NCBI GenBank assembly: GCA_902812465.1
Contig: CADDZE010000012.1
Location: 1-64,000 of the forward strand
Length of the DNA: 64,000 nt
Direction: 5' to 3'
Origin: Acidobacteriota bacterium
GTDB lineage: Bacteria > Acidobacteriota > Terriglobia > UBA7540
Positions 55,363 to 64,000 of this stretch are shown here, one piece after another (the first letter of the stretch is position 1; every line of letters starts with the position of its first letter). The notes below the pieces were generated by a model. It did not search any database, was not told where the DNA came from, and worked only from the letters and a program-made list of their open reading frames with translations. Made by a program: the position numbers and the translations under genes.

Positions 55363-56757
55363 TTGAAGCGACCCTGGAGTCGACCCCTTGGTTTAGCGGC
55401 GACGCTACTGCTGGTTGCACGCCTCGCGGTGGCGGGGACAGCGGCCAGCGGCCACGAAACGCTCAGCAAGCCACACGCTAGCGCCTTTAGGGGGCCGGAT
55501 GCGCCAGTGTCCCCGATAGGAAAGGAGGCAGGCTTTACAGCGACTCCAACGAACATTCCGTCTCAGCCGGTCACTGGCTACCGTCTTCCGCCAGACAAGT
55601 ACCGCCGGGCAGTGGCCTACTCGCGGGCGCGCTACCGCCTCTACTTCGCCAGTGTGGCCTGGGAGTTGCTGATCCTGCTGGTTCTGGTTCAGCGACGCGT
55701 GGGAGTGCGGCTTCGCGATCTGGCAGAGCGGGTCTCGCAACGGCGATTCCTTCAGGCGGCGGTCGTCACGCCCTTGCTGCTGACCATCATCGGGGTACTG
55801 GAGCTGCCAGCCGACGCCTATGGCCACTGGCTAGCGCTCAACTACCAGCAATCGGTGCAGGGATGGGCATCGTGGCTGTGGGACTGGAGCAAGGGCGGCC
55901 TACTCGCCTTACTGTTGGCGGTGTTCCTGGCCTGGATGCTTTACGGCATCGTCCGACGCAGCCCGCGCCGCTGGTGGTTCTATTTCTGGCTGGCAGTGAT
56001 TCCCGTCATTGTCTTCCTCATGTTCATCCAGCCGTTGGTTCTCGAGCCGCTCTTCTTTCGCTTCGAGCCGCTTGAACGCTCGAACCCCGCACTCGTAGCG
56101 GAGATCGGCAAAGTGGTCCGGCGGGCCGGCATGGAGATTCCGCCTTCCCGCATGTTCGAAATGAAAGCCAGCGAGAAGACGCGCGAGCTCAACGCCTACG
56201 TAACCGGCCTGGGGGCGTCCAAGCGTGTGGTGGTTTGGGACACGACCATTGCCCGCATGACCCTGCCGCAGGTGCTGTTGGTGTTCGGCCATGAGATGGG
56301 GCACTACGTCCTGGGCCACCTGTGGAAGGGGATGCTGTTTGCAGTCGGGGGACTTTTCTTAGCGTTCTATCTGGCCTACCGTGCCGTGAACTGGGTTCTG
56401 GCCCGCTGGGGAGCAGGAATGCGCGGCGCCAGCGACTGGGCCAGCCTTCCGCTGTTGCTCTGGATTCTCTGCTTTCTTAGCTTTGTGGCTTCGCCGGTCT
56501 TCAACGGCTACCGCCGCTACCTCGAGCACCAGGCGGACGTCTACAGCCTCGAGGTAACCCACGGCGTCGTGCCTAACAATCAGCAAGTCGACGCCCAGAC
56601 GTTCCAGATTCTGGGCGAAGTGGACCTGAGCGATCCCAGTCCCAGCCGCTTCATCGAGTTCTGGCTTTACTCCCACCCGTCGATCAGCGAGCGCATCGAC
56701 TTTGCGCTGCACTACGACCCATGGTCGAAGGGAGGCAAACCCCAGTTTGTGCGATGA
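55363..56757 (+). CDS. Membrane-bound M48 protease (Ste24/CAAX-protease-1-like)
   Basis: This 464-residue integral membrane metalloprotease has six or seven hydrophobic helices. The zinc motif HEMGH (310-314) follows GVxxVFG and the third ligand Glu is in YLEHQADVYSLE. The first 25 residues look like a signal peptide or first helix. Homologues are Ste24-type CAAX proteases; bacterial members cleave membrane proteins of unknown identity. The start is TTG with GAGGTG upstream. It diverges from the MocR gene. Confidence 0.88.
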   Translation: MKRPWSRPLGLAATLLLVARLAVAGTAASGHETLSKPHASAFRGPDAPVSPIGKEAGFTATPTNIPSQPVTGYRLPPDKYRRAVAYSRARYRLYFASVAWELLILLVLVQRRVGVRLRDLAERVSQRRFLQAAVVTPLLLTIIGVLELPADAYGHWLALNYQQSVQGWASWLWDWSKGGLLALLLAVFLAWMLYGIVRRSPRRWWFYFWLAVIPVIVFLMFIQPLVLEPLFFRFEPLERSNPALVAEIGKVVRRAGMEIPPSRMFEMKASEKTRELNAYVTGLGASKRVVVWDTTIARMTLPQVLLVFGHEMGHYVLGHLWKGMLFAVGGLFLAFYLAYRAVNWVLARWGAGMRGASDWASLPLLLWILCFLSFVASPVFNGYRRYLEHQADVYSLEVTHGVVPNNQQVDAQTFQILGEVDLSDPSPSRFIEFWLYSHPSISERIDFALHYDPWSKGGKPQFVR

Positions 56758-56866
56758 CCTGAATCCCGGCGGGCTCAGTTAGTAGCCGTCTGCCTGTATT
56801 CCTTGCGGTTGCGACGGCCACCGGCCTCTCTCCAGCGACAGCCAACGCACCCGGCGCCTGCGCCGG

Positions 56867-57943
56867 CTAAACCCTCGGGGCAGCGGCGGTGGATTCGCGC
56901 ACTACCAGTTCCGGCTCCACCATGACCACCGGGGGTACGGCTGCCCGGCGCCCTTGGCTGATGCGCCGCAGGAGCGTTGAGGCGGCGAGCTGGCCCATCT
57001 TCCACAGCGGCTGGCGGATGGTGGTCAGGGCAGGGTTGTGGAAGGCGGCACTCTGGATATCGTCGAAGCCGATGACGGATACATCCTCCGGCACACGGCG
57101 CCCGGCGCAGCGCAGGGCACGGATGGCCCCGATGGCCGAAACATCGTTGAACGCCACGAGGGCGGTGAAGGGCTGGCCGGCACTTAACAGCTGGCACGTC
57201 GCCGCGTAGCCGAGCTCGGGTGATGACGAATCGCCTTCGAGCTGGGCTACCAGCCGCGGGTCCACGGCGATGCCGCGGCAGCGTGCCTGGCGCTCGAAGC
57301 TCTGCCAGCGCAGCGCGGTGTCGGAGCTAAATGCCTGGCCCTGGATGAAGGCAAGGCGTGTGTGCCCGAGTTGCTGCAAGTGTCCCAGCGCCAGCTCCGC
57401 GGCGCGCTCGTGGTCGATCACTACGTACGTCACACCCTTTACCCGCGGCTGCCCAGAAACTGCCACCACCGGTACCGTCAGGCGATGACGGCAGGGGGTG
57501 TCCACGGCGATCAATCCCTCGACGGAGCGCTCAAGCAGCAATCTCGGGTATTCGTCGATGAGGTCGTCTTTGTGGCGGTGGCTGGCGACGAAGTAGAAGT
57601 ACCCTTCCTGCAGCAGGTGGTCCTCGATTCCGCTCAGCACCAGCGCGGCGTAGCCTTCGCTGACCTCAGGCACCATGACCCCAATAGTGTAGCTGCGCTG
57701 AGAGCGCAGCGAGCGGGCGACAAAGTTGGGTCGGTATCCGAATTGGCGTGCAGCGTGAAAGATGCGGTCCTTGGTCCTCTGGGGAATCGAAGCGGCAGCC
57801 GGCGAGCGGTTCAGGACCAGGGAGAGGGTGGCGGGCGAAAGCTCGAGATAGTCGGCCAGTTCCTTCAAGCTGAGCGGCCGCTGGGACGGAGCGCCGGTCC
57901 GGGCACCCGCCGGAGCCACGCGACCACGATCGCGTACGCGCAT
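56867..57943 (-). CDS. LacI family transcriptional regulator
   Basis: This regulator of about 358 residues has an N-terminal LacI helix-turn-helix (SLKELADYLELSPATLSLVLN, with RSPAA hinge-helix start). A periplasmic-binding-protein-like effector domain follows (SYTIGVMVPEV, GLIAVD, VVIDHERAAELALGHL, ALVAFNDVSAIGAIRAL, VSVIGFDDI). The ligand is probably a sugar but cannot be read. Start at ATG 57943 is used; another ATG at 57991 is in frame and overlaps the TTGACA of the divergent promoter. It is divergent from the TonB-dependent receptor, whose promoter carries a matching operator. Confidence 0.9.
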   Translation of the reverse strand: MRVRDRGRVAPAGARTGAPSQRPLSLKELADYLELSPATLSLVLNRSPAAASIPQRTKDRIFHAARQFGYRPNFVARSLRSQRSYTIGVMVPEVSEGYAALVLSGIEDHLLQEGYFYFVASHRHKDDLIDEYPRLLLERSVEGLIAVDTPCRHRLTVPVVAVSGQPRVKGVTYVVIDHERAAELALGHLQQLGHTRLAFIQGQAFSSDTALRWQSFERQARCRGIAVDPRLVAQLEGDSSSPELGYAATCQLLSAGQPFTALVAFNDVSAIGAIRALRCAGRRVPEDVSVIGFDDIQSAAFHNPALTTIRQPLWKMGQLAASTLLRRISQGRRAAVPPVVMVEPELVVRESTAAAPRV

Positions 57944-57984
57944 GTCTGGAAGTCTGACACAGGCCGGTAAGTCCAGCAAGGGCC

Positions 57985-58013
57985 TTGACATGCCTGGCGG
58001 CTGGTGGTATGAA
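57985..58013 (+). promoter_or_regulatory. Sigma-70-type promoter for the TonB-dependent receptor
   Basis: TTGACA (57985-57990) and TATGAA (58008-58013) are separated by 17 bases. Transcription would begin near 58020, giving a leader of about 145 bases before the receptor ATG at 58166. Confidence 0.5.
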
Positions 58014-58029
58014 TGGCGCAGCGTCGGAA

Positions 58030-58041
58030 TAAATCGATTTA
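58030..58041. promoter_or_regulatory. LacI-type palindromic operator
   Basis: TAAATCGATTTA is a perfect 12-bp palindrome with the central CG typical of LacI-family operators. It lies about 10-20 bases after the predicted transcription start, where a bound repressor would block RNA polymerase, and between the lacI-type gene and the receptor gene. Confidence 0.55.
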
Positions 58042-58165
58042 CTAGCCTTTCGGGGAGGGTGTTGGGCCAGGGGCGCGGGGGCTTGGATCAGGTCGCCGGA
58101 GCCAACCAGGAAACGCCCGCGATTCCGTAGCAGGCACGCTATTGAACTGCAGAGAGGAGCTACCC

Positions 58166-61100
58166 ATGAAGAAGACACTTCTCCGTCCCATGGGGATTGT
58201 GGGATTTGTGTGTCTGGTGTCGATGGCCGCGGCCCCCGTCCTCAGGGCCCAGTATCGCGCCGGGCTCCAGGGAGCGGTAACCGATCCGCAAGGCGCTGCC
58301 ATTCCCGGTGCCACGGTCACGCTGATCAGCAAGGAGACGGGTATTTCCCGGACCGCTACCACTGACGCGCGTGGTGTTTACAGCTTCACTAACTTAGCTC
58401 CGGGTCATTATTCCATGACGGTGGAGTCGGCGGGATTCAAGAAGAAGGTGTATGACGATGTGCAGGTAGTAGCCGAGCAGATGAATGCCTTGAACGTGCA
58501 ACTCGAGGTGGGTGAGGTCACTGAGTCCGTCACCGTCTCTGCCTCCGTGGCGCCTGCGATCGATACGGAGACGGGCAACGTGGCCGGCACCCTCACCAGC
58601 CAACAGGTCCAACTGCTGCCCTCGTTCGGCAGTGACCCTTACCAGTTGTTGCGCCTCGCGCCGGGCGTTTTTGGCGACGGAGCGATGGGGGCAGGAGGTG
58701 GTGGCACTGCGCTACCCGGCAGCAACCAGAGCTCCTCCGGTTCGACGGGCAGCATCTTCATGACGGAGAACCAGCCGCAGATCGTGGCGGCCGGCACGCG
58801 GAACAACGGCAACAGCTACCAGATTGACGGAGTCGAAGTGAACAGCCTGGCCTGGGGAGGCTCCGCCGTCATTACCCCGAACGAAGAGTCGGTGAAGGAG
58901 ATCCAGATCCAGGCCAATCCTTACAGCGCCGAAAACGGCCGCAACAGCGGCGCCCAAGTTCTGGTCGTCTCCAAGAATGGGACGAACGACTTTCACGGCT
59001 CCGCCTTCTTCAAGTTCCACCGGCCGGGACTAGATGCCTTCCAGGCTTGGAACGGTCCTTTTGGGCAGCCGCAGCGTGACGCCAACCGCTTTAATCAGTT
59101 TGGGGGCAGCATTGGCGGCCCGGTGGTGAAGAACCACCTGTTTTTCTTCTTTTCCTACAACACGTTGCGCAATGAAAGTGTCGGCACCGGCAACGGCTGG
59201 TACAACACCTCCGAGTTCCTCTCTGCCGTCCGAGCCGCGGCTCCCAACAGCATCGCGGCCAAGTATGCAGCGCTTCCGGGCATCAATGCCGTTTACAGCC
59301 GGGTGAATTCAGTAACCTGCGCTCAGGTGGGCTTGCTAGCCACGCAGTGCCAGACGGTGTCCGGAGGTTTGGACGTCGGCTCGCCGCTCAAGAACGTCCC
59401 CCTCGGAACCCACGACCCCACCTACGGGCAACCGGCAACGCCCTTTGGTGTGGGTGGGGGCCTGGACGGTGTGCCGGACATCTTCAACGTCACCACTACT
59501 CTGCCCATCAAACAAACGGCTACGCAGTACAACGGCCGCGTGGACTGGCAGGCTACCAGCAAGGACCTGCTCACCTACACCATCTACTGGGTCCCCAATG
59601 ACAGCACGTTCTTGAACGGCCCCGCCCGCGCCATCAATATCTGGCACAGTAACCGCCTGAATTACTCCGACACCCTGCTGTGGCAGCACACGTTTGGTCC
59701 AACGGTCATCAACGAAGCGCGGGGCAACGTCACACGCTGGTATTTCAACGAGGTGAAATCCAACCCGCAAGAGCCCTTCGGATACCCCGCCGACAATATT
59801 AACGGCATCGGCCCCATCGGTTTCCCCGGCCCCTTCTTTGGCGCTCCGGGTCCGGGCGTGTTCTACCAGACCACTTACAACGTGCGCGACACCTTGACCA
59901 AGGTCCTCAACAGCCATTCCCTCAAGTTTGGCACTGACCTCTACCGGGAACAGGACAACGACCAGGCACCCTGGGGCGGTATCCCCACCTACCAGTTTAA
60001 CGACCTGTGGGATTGGGGCAACGACGCTCCTATCAGCGAGAGTTCGAACTTCGATCCTAGGACCGGAAGGCCAACCTCAGCGGTTAAGTATGTGCGTTCG
60101 AGCATCTGGGCCCTGTTCGCCCAGGATGATTACAAGTTCCGGCCTAACCTGACGCTCAACCTCGGCCTGCGCTGGGAGTATTTCAGCCCGCTGCACGAGA
60201 AATACAACAACCAGAGCACGGTCATCCTCGGCAGCGGTGCTAACGCCTTGACCGATCTCCGATTGAGGATCGGTGGCGACCTTTACAGTGCCAGCCACCA
60301 CAATTTTGGACCCCAAATCGGCTTTGCCTGGAGCCCGGGCGGGATCTTCGGCCACGGGTTTAACAACAATTTCGTGCTGCGCGGCGGCTTTGGCATCGCC
60401 TACAACCGGATGCAGGAAGCGATCACCCTCAACGGCCGCTTCAACCCGCCACTGGTCACCAACCTCTTCTTGACGGGGCCGAATATCTTCTACGCCTTAG
60501 GTGGCTCGCCGCACGACGTCTACAGCTACCCGTCGAACCCTGCTGCCGTGGAGACCTTTTCCCCCACCACCGGGTTGCCGACTTGCGCGCCGGCCACCTG
60601 CGCGCCGGTCAGCCTGACAGCCTTCGACGTCAACTTGCCCACGCCCATCGTCTATCGCTATTCGGTGGAAGGCCAGTACGAGTTCGCGCACAATTGGGTA
60701 GCGACCGTGGGTTACCAAGGCAGCCAGAGCCGCCACTTCACCCGCCAAATCATTAACCTGAATTGGCTCTATTATCCGAACCTCAATCCAGCAGTGCAGG
60801 GTGTCGACTTTTATACAAACGATGCCAATGCCCATTACAATGCGCTACTGGCCGGGGTTCAGCATCGCTTCTCCCGCTCATTCCAGGTGGACGCGCAGTA
60901 TACGCTGAGCTCCTGCTTCGACCACGGGTCGCAAGATTATTATGCTGATCCTTATCCCTTCAACATCGCCGCGTCCTATGGCCACTGCGACTATGACGTG
61001 ACCCATGCCTTCAAGGCCTTCGGCATATGGTCGCCGCGCTTCTTCCACGGCCAGGGCTGGAAGGAGAAGGTCCTGGGCGGCTGGCAGTTCAGCCCGGTCG

Positions 61101-61678
61101 CCACGTTTCACACCGGCTTTCCCTTCACACCCTTCTACGGCGTCAACGTGGTCTATCCCCCGGGCTCCGGAGTTGGCGGCTGCAGTCTGATCTACCCCAA
61201 CAGCGGGTTCTGCAATGCCGAGCCCGCGGCCTATAAAGGCGGGGCAGGCAGCAACTACAGCAACGCCACCTTTGAGAAGCCGTTCGGAAACTTCCCCGAT
61301 CTGGCGACGAACCCCACGGCGTACTTCACGCTGCCTGCCCTGTCGGCGACAGGTGTTCCCCCGCTGCCAGGCGTGCAGCGCAATCTGTTCCGCGGGCCGC
61401 ACTATCGCGATCTCGATCTCACCCTCGCCAAGGACTTTGGACTGCCGCCGATCAGGGGCTTGGGTGAGAACGCCAGATTCTCCCTGCGCGCCTACTTCTT
61501 CAACCTCTTCAACACGCTGAACCTGACGCCTCTGGGCTCGCAGCAATTTCTGGGTAACATCACCCTGGATCAGGCCACGAACACCATCACCTCGTTCACC
61601 CCGAATCCGGCCTTTGGCCAAGCCCAAAGTGCTCTGGGCGCACGGGTGATCGAGCTGGTAGCCAGGTTTGAATTCTGA
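58166..61678 (+). CDS. TonB-dependent receptor with carboxypeptidase-regulatory domain (Oar-like)
   Basis: This 1170-residue outer-membrane receptor has a signal peptide (MGIVGFVCLVSMAAAPVLRA). A carboxypeptidase-regulatory-like domain follows (about 30-115, LQGAVTDPQGAAIPGATV), then a plug-like region containing NGNSYQIDGVEVN and AENGRNSGAQV, and a long barrel ending in VIELVARFEF with a terminal Phe. Such Oar-like receptors are greatly expanded in Acidobacteriota and take up large or scarce nutrients. Context with a LacI regulator and a glucanase suggests an oligosaccharide. The ATG at 58166 with GAGGAG upstream is preferred to a start at 58142. Confidence 0.9.
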   Translation: MKKTLLRPMGIVGFVCLVSMAAAPVLRAQYRAGLQGAVTDPQGAAIPGATVTLISKETGISRTATTDARGVYSFTNLAPGHYSMTVESAGFKKKVYDDVQVVAEQMNALNVQLEVGEVTESVTVSASVAPAIDTETGNVAGTLTSQQVQLLPSFGSDPYQLLRLAPGVFGDGAMGAGGGGTALPGSNQSSSGSTGSIFMTENQPQIVAAGTRNNGNSYQIDGVEVNSLAWGGSAVITPNEESVKEIQIQANPYSAENGRNSGAQVLVVSKNGTNDFHGSAFFKFHRPGLDAFQAWNGPFGQPQRDANRFNQFGGSIGGPVVKNHLFFFFSYNTLRNESVGTGNGWYNTSEFLSAVRAAAPNSIAAKYAALPGINAVYSRVNSVTCAQVGLLATQCQTVSGGLDVGSPLKNVPLGTHDPTYGQPATPFGVGGGLDGVPDIFNVTTTLPIKQTATQYNGRVDWQATSKDLLTYTIYWVPNDSTFLNGPARAINIWHSNRLNYSDTLLWQHTFGPTVINEARGNVTRWYFNEVKSNPQEPFGYPADNINGIGPIGFPGPFFGAPGPGVFYQTTYNVRDTLTKVLNSHSLKFGTDLYREQDNDQAPWGGIPTYQFNDLWDWGNDAPISESSNFDPRTGRPTSAVKYVRSSIWALFAQDDYKFRPNLTLNLGLRWEYFSPLHEKYNNQSTVILGSGANALTDLRLRIGGDLYSASHHNFGPQIGFAWSPGGIFGHGFNNNFVLRGGFGIAYNRMQEAITLNGRFNPPLVTNLFLTGPNIFYALGGSPHDVYSYPSNPAAVETFSPTTGLPTCAPATCAPVSLTAFDVNLPTPIVYRYSVEGQYEFAHNWVATVGYQGSQSRHFTRQIINLNWLYYPNLNPAVQGVDFYTNDANAHYNALLAGVQHRFSRSFQVDAQYTLSSCFDHGSQDYYADPYPFNIAASYGHCDYDVTHAFKAFGIWSPRFFHGQGWKEKVLGGWQFSPVATFHTGFPFTPFYGVNVVYPPGSGVGGCSLIYPNSGFCNAEPAAYKGGAGSNYSNATFEKPFGNFPDLATNPTAYFTLPALSATGVPPLPGVQRNLFRGPHYRDLDLTLAKDFGLPPIRGLGENARFSLRAYFFNLFNTLNLTPLGSQQFLGNITLDQATNTITSFTPNPAFGQAQSALGARVIELVARFEF

Positions 61679-61755
61679 AAACAAGTACCGAAGTCAGGAA
61701 GAAGAATTAGGGACTTTCTCTTGCGGGGGAGAGACGCATGCGGTGAGGGTGGTAG

Positions 61756-62955
61756 ATGAAGGTTAACCGGCACGTTGCGCGTCCAGCCTGCAACCTTCAT
61801 AGTGTGACGATTCGGGTTGCTCCCCTTCTGGCAATCTGGGTTTTCCCACCCTGGGGGGTGGCAGCATTAGAGGCGCAACTCTCCTTCTCCGCTCTCGCGC
61901 AGCAGGCCGATGCGGCGCGCGAGGCTAACCGCCTCGGGGACGCTTTAGCCTTGTATCAGGAGGCACTGGCACTGAGGCCTACGTGGGCCGAGGGCTGGTG
62001 GTCCTTAGGCACCATTCATTACGACCGGAACGAGTACCGCGAGGCAGCGAAGGCCTTCGAAAAGCTCACCGCTCTTGCCCCTCAGGACGGAACTGCCAAG
62101 GTAATGCTCGGGCTGTGCGAGTTCGAGCTTGGCGAAGACGACTCCGCCCTGCGCCATCTTCAGGAAGGTCGCCAGCTAGGGACGATCAAGGACGCCCAAT
62201 TACGGCACGTAGCACGCTTCCATGAGGGCGTCCTGCTGCAACGGAAAGGAAGGTTTGAGACGGCCATCGAGACGCTGCAGGCTCTCTGCCGTGACGGCCT
62301 CGAGACGGACGGCCTCGATCAGGTATTGGGCATGGCCGCGCTCCAGATTCGGGCGCGCGAGCCTCATCAGACCACAGAAGCTGCCGTGGCGAGTCGGGCC
62401 GGCCACGCTGAGTGCCTGGCCGGGCAGCGCCGATTCGATAGCGCACGGTCGATCTACGCCCGGCTTGTTGAGGAGCATCCCAATTTCCCCAACTTGCACT
62501 ACGCCTACGGCGGCTTCCTGCTTGAAGCCCAGGATACCAGGGCGGCGGTGGCCGAGTATCAGCGCGAGCTGGCCCGCAATCCCCGGCACGTCCTGGCACG
62601 CCTCAAGATCGCGGCAGTAGATTACCGTGTGGATTCGGTGACAGGGCTGAAATATGCGGAAGAGGCGGTGAAGCTTGATCCCCAGCTTCCGTTCGCCCAC
62701 TACCTGCTGGGTCTTCTGCTGGTCGACACACGCCAGTACGAGCGAGCGATTCCGGAGCTCGAAACCGCCCGGCGCGCTCTTCCTCGCGAGCCGAAGGTGT
62801 ATTTCGCGCTGGGCGAGGCCTACGCCCACGCCGGACGCAAGGAGGAGGCGGCCCGAGCCCGCGCCCTGTTCGTCCGCTTGAGCCATGAATCAACCGCGAC
62901 AGCATCCGGGGTTTCGGAGCTCGCTGGCCAGCTGGTCGCGAAGCCGCAGGACTAA
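61756..62955 (+). CDS. Secreted tetratricopeptide-repeat protein
   Basis: This 399-residue protein has an N-terminal signal or anchor segment (APLLAIWVFPPWGVAALEA). It is followed by repeated TPR helix pairs, for example ADAAREANRLGDALALYQEA, AWEGWWSLG-type second helices, and the C-terminal YAHAGRKEEAARARALF. It appears to be a periplasmic scaffold that pairs with the receptor 77 bases upstream. Homologues follow TonB-dependent receptors in many Acidobacteriota loci. The binding partner is not known. Confidence 0.82.
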   Translation: MKVNRHVARPACNLHSVTIRVAPLLAIWVFPPWGVAALEAQLSFSALAQQADAAREANRLGDALALYQEALALRPTWAEGWWSLGTIHYDRNEYREAAKAFEKLTALAPQDGTAKVMLGLCEFELGEDDSALRHLQEGRQLGTIKDAQLRHVARFHEGVLLQRKGRFETAIETLQALCRDGLETDGLDQVLGMAALQIRAREPHQTTEAAVASRAGHAECLAGQRRFDSARSIYARLVEEHPNFPNLHYAYGGFLLEAQDTRAAVAEYQRELARNPRHVLARLKIAAVDYRVDSVTGLKYAEEAVKLDPQLPFAHYLLGLLLVDTRQYERAIPELETARRALPREPKVYFALGEAYAHAGRKEEAARARALFVRLSHESTATASGVSELAGQLVAKPQD

Positions 62956-63120
62956 GGCAAGGAATGAAGGGCGGTGCCCGGCTCGGCAGGATGCACGAGG
63001 CACTCTATGGCTTGATCGTGAGATGGGTGGTGAAATATATACTTTCTCCACGCCGCCCGCTGACCCGACGGTTTGCCACGCCTTCGGAGTCCACCAATTT
63101 CCTCGCGGCGGCGCAAACCG

Positions 63121-64000
63121 ATGACGAAGATTTCCCGCCGGGAGTCATTGCGCGTGCTTAGCGCAGTGCCACTTCTGGCGGGAGGGGGAAACCCGTTTCC
63201 TGCAGCGCCTTGGGCGTGCGCTTCAAATGAGCCCAATGCGCTTACACCTGAAGACCAGGCTTTCCTGGAGGATCTTCGGCACCGTGCCTTTCTCTTTTTC
63301 CTGGAACAGGCTGATCCGGGCACTGGCCTAGTGCGGGACCGGGCGCGTACCTCAGGCGGGGTGGAGAGCGCCCATGACCGTGACGCAGCCAGTATTGCGG
63401 CGACGGGCTTTGGCTTGACGGCCTTGTGTGTTGGTGCCGAGCACAGCTGGATCTTGCGCAGTGAGGCGCGAAGTCGGGTACTGACGGCTCTGCGCTTTTT
63501 CGCCGGGCACGCCCCGTCCGAGCACGGATGGTTCTACCATTTCCTCGCTGCGGCGACCGGCGAGCGCAAGTGGAAGTGCGAACTTTCGTCAATCGATACG
63601 GCCTTGCTGCTGGCCGGCGTGCTCACGGCGAGGCAGTATTTCGCCGACGACTCGGACGTCGCGGCCCTCGCGGAAGCGATTTACCGGCGCGTCGATTTCC
63701 GGTGGATGCTCAACGGCGACCCCTACTTGCTGGCGATGGGGTGGTTCCCAGAGAAGGGCTTCGTTCCCCAACGCTGGGATCATTATTGCGAACTGATGAT
63801 CCTCTACCTGCTGGCCATCGCCTCTCCCTCACGCCCCCTCCCCGTCGAGTCCTGGTACGCATGGAGCCGCCCGCCGATTACCTATGGACCTTATCATTAC
63901 ATCTACGGTGACCGCCCTTTGTTTGTGCACCAGTACGCCCACGCCTGGATTGACTTCCGCCATCGCCGCGAATCGCGGCCGCCCCACATCGACTGGTTTG
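63121..64000 (+). CDS. GH144-like glucanase (glucoamylase family), 3' end cut by window
   Basis: The frame runs off the window edge; 293 residues are visible. A twin-arginine-like leader (ISRRESLRVLSAVPLLAGG) starts it. The following domain has the features of the Glycoamylase family PF10091 (GH144): AFLFFLEQADPGTGLVRDR, SIAATGFGLTALCVGAE, GWFYHFLA, SSIDTALLLAGVL and QRWDHYCELMILYLLAI, given as short diagnostic segments. GH144 enzymes cleave beta-1,2-glucan. The ATG at 63121 has no clear ribosome binding site. It follows the TPR gene by 165 bases. Confidence 0.82.
   Translation, partial: MTKISRRESLRVLSAVPLLAGGGNPFPAAPWACASNEPNALTPEDQAFLEDLRHRAFLFFLEQADPGTGLVRDRARTSGGVESAHDRDAASIAATGFGLTALCVGAEHSWILRSEARSRVLTALRFFAGHAPSEHGWFYHFLAAATGERKWKCELSSIDTALLLAGVLTARQYFADDSDVAALAEAIYRRVDFRWMLNGDPYLLAMGWFPEKGFVPQRWDHYCELMILYLLAIASPSRPLPVESWYAWSRPPITYGPYHYIYGDRPLFVHQYAHAWIDFRHRRESRPPHIDWF

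Overview
The window is GC-rich bacterial chromosome with tightly packed genes and no plasmid, phage, transposase or CRISPR signature. Several features point to Acidobacteriota, probably a Terriglobia-like soil or subsurface lineage. These are the large TonB-dependent receptor with an N-terminal carboxypeptidase-regulatory domain, the FG-GAP/UnbV (CRTAC1) protein, bacillithiol genes (bshB1 and a YfiT/BstA-like gene), an M48 protease with a signal peptide, and the kdp operon with a built-in porin. The assignment rests on gene content alone; no rRNA is present.

Layout, left to right. 1-8 kb: glycine-zipper protein, proline catabolism (pruA), hydroxyacid dehydrogenase, glutaredoxin-like protein, bshB1, DedA, M48 protease, FmdB, holB. 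8-13.6 kb: FNR-like reductase, larC behind a foldable leader, metG, tatD. 13.5-19.4 kb: copper ATPase with a cysteine-free HMA-like partner, outer-membrane protein, TlpA-like thioredoxin, GT2 glycosyltransferase. 19.5-21.8 kb: two 6-pyruvoyltetrahydropterin synthase homologues, folE and an SDR in a near-overlapping operon, which looks like a tetrahydrobiopterin-type pathway. 21.9-28 kb: P1 peptidase, SDR, LolA-like protein, hslVU, fibronectin-III lipoprotein. 28-33.4 kb: TPR protein, ECF sigma/anti-sigma pair, tRNA-Ala(GGC), rhomboid protease overlapping a Clp-fold membrane protease. 33.5-37.3 kb: small basic secreted protein, CRTAC1 protein, purine permease.

37.4-48.2 kb is the most interesting region, a complete potassium-uptake (Kdp) locus on the minus strand. 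A sensor kinase and KdpE come first, then an intergenic region carrying four perfectly phased 11-bp direct repeats, then an unnamed 27-residue membrane peptide, kdpF, kdpA, kdpB, kdpC, a porin, and two separate proteins that each correspond to the N-terminal half of KdpD. KdpD is therefore split and its sensor half duplicated. Two genes are broken in this sequence: kdpB has a frameshift at a run of eight C, and kdpE has an in-frame TAG between receiver and DNA-binding domain.

48.6-57 kb: M20 peptidase, small outer-membrane barrel, and a vitamin B6 block (pdxR-like MocR regulator, pdxS, pdxT) with a BstA-like gene and an OsmC gene inserted, then a Ste24-type protease. 57-64 kb: a LacI regulator divergent from a TonB-dependent receptor whose promoter carries a palindromic LacI-type operator, then a TPR protein and a GH144-like glucanase cut by the window end. 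Together these suggest a glucan-uptake locus.
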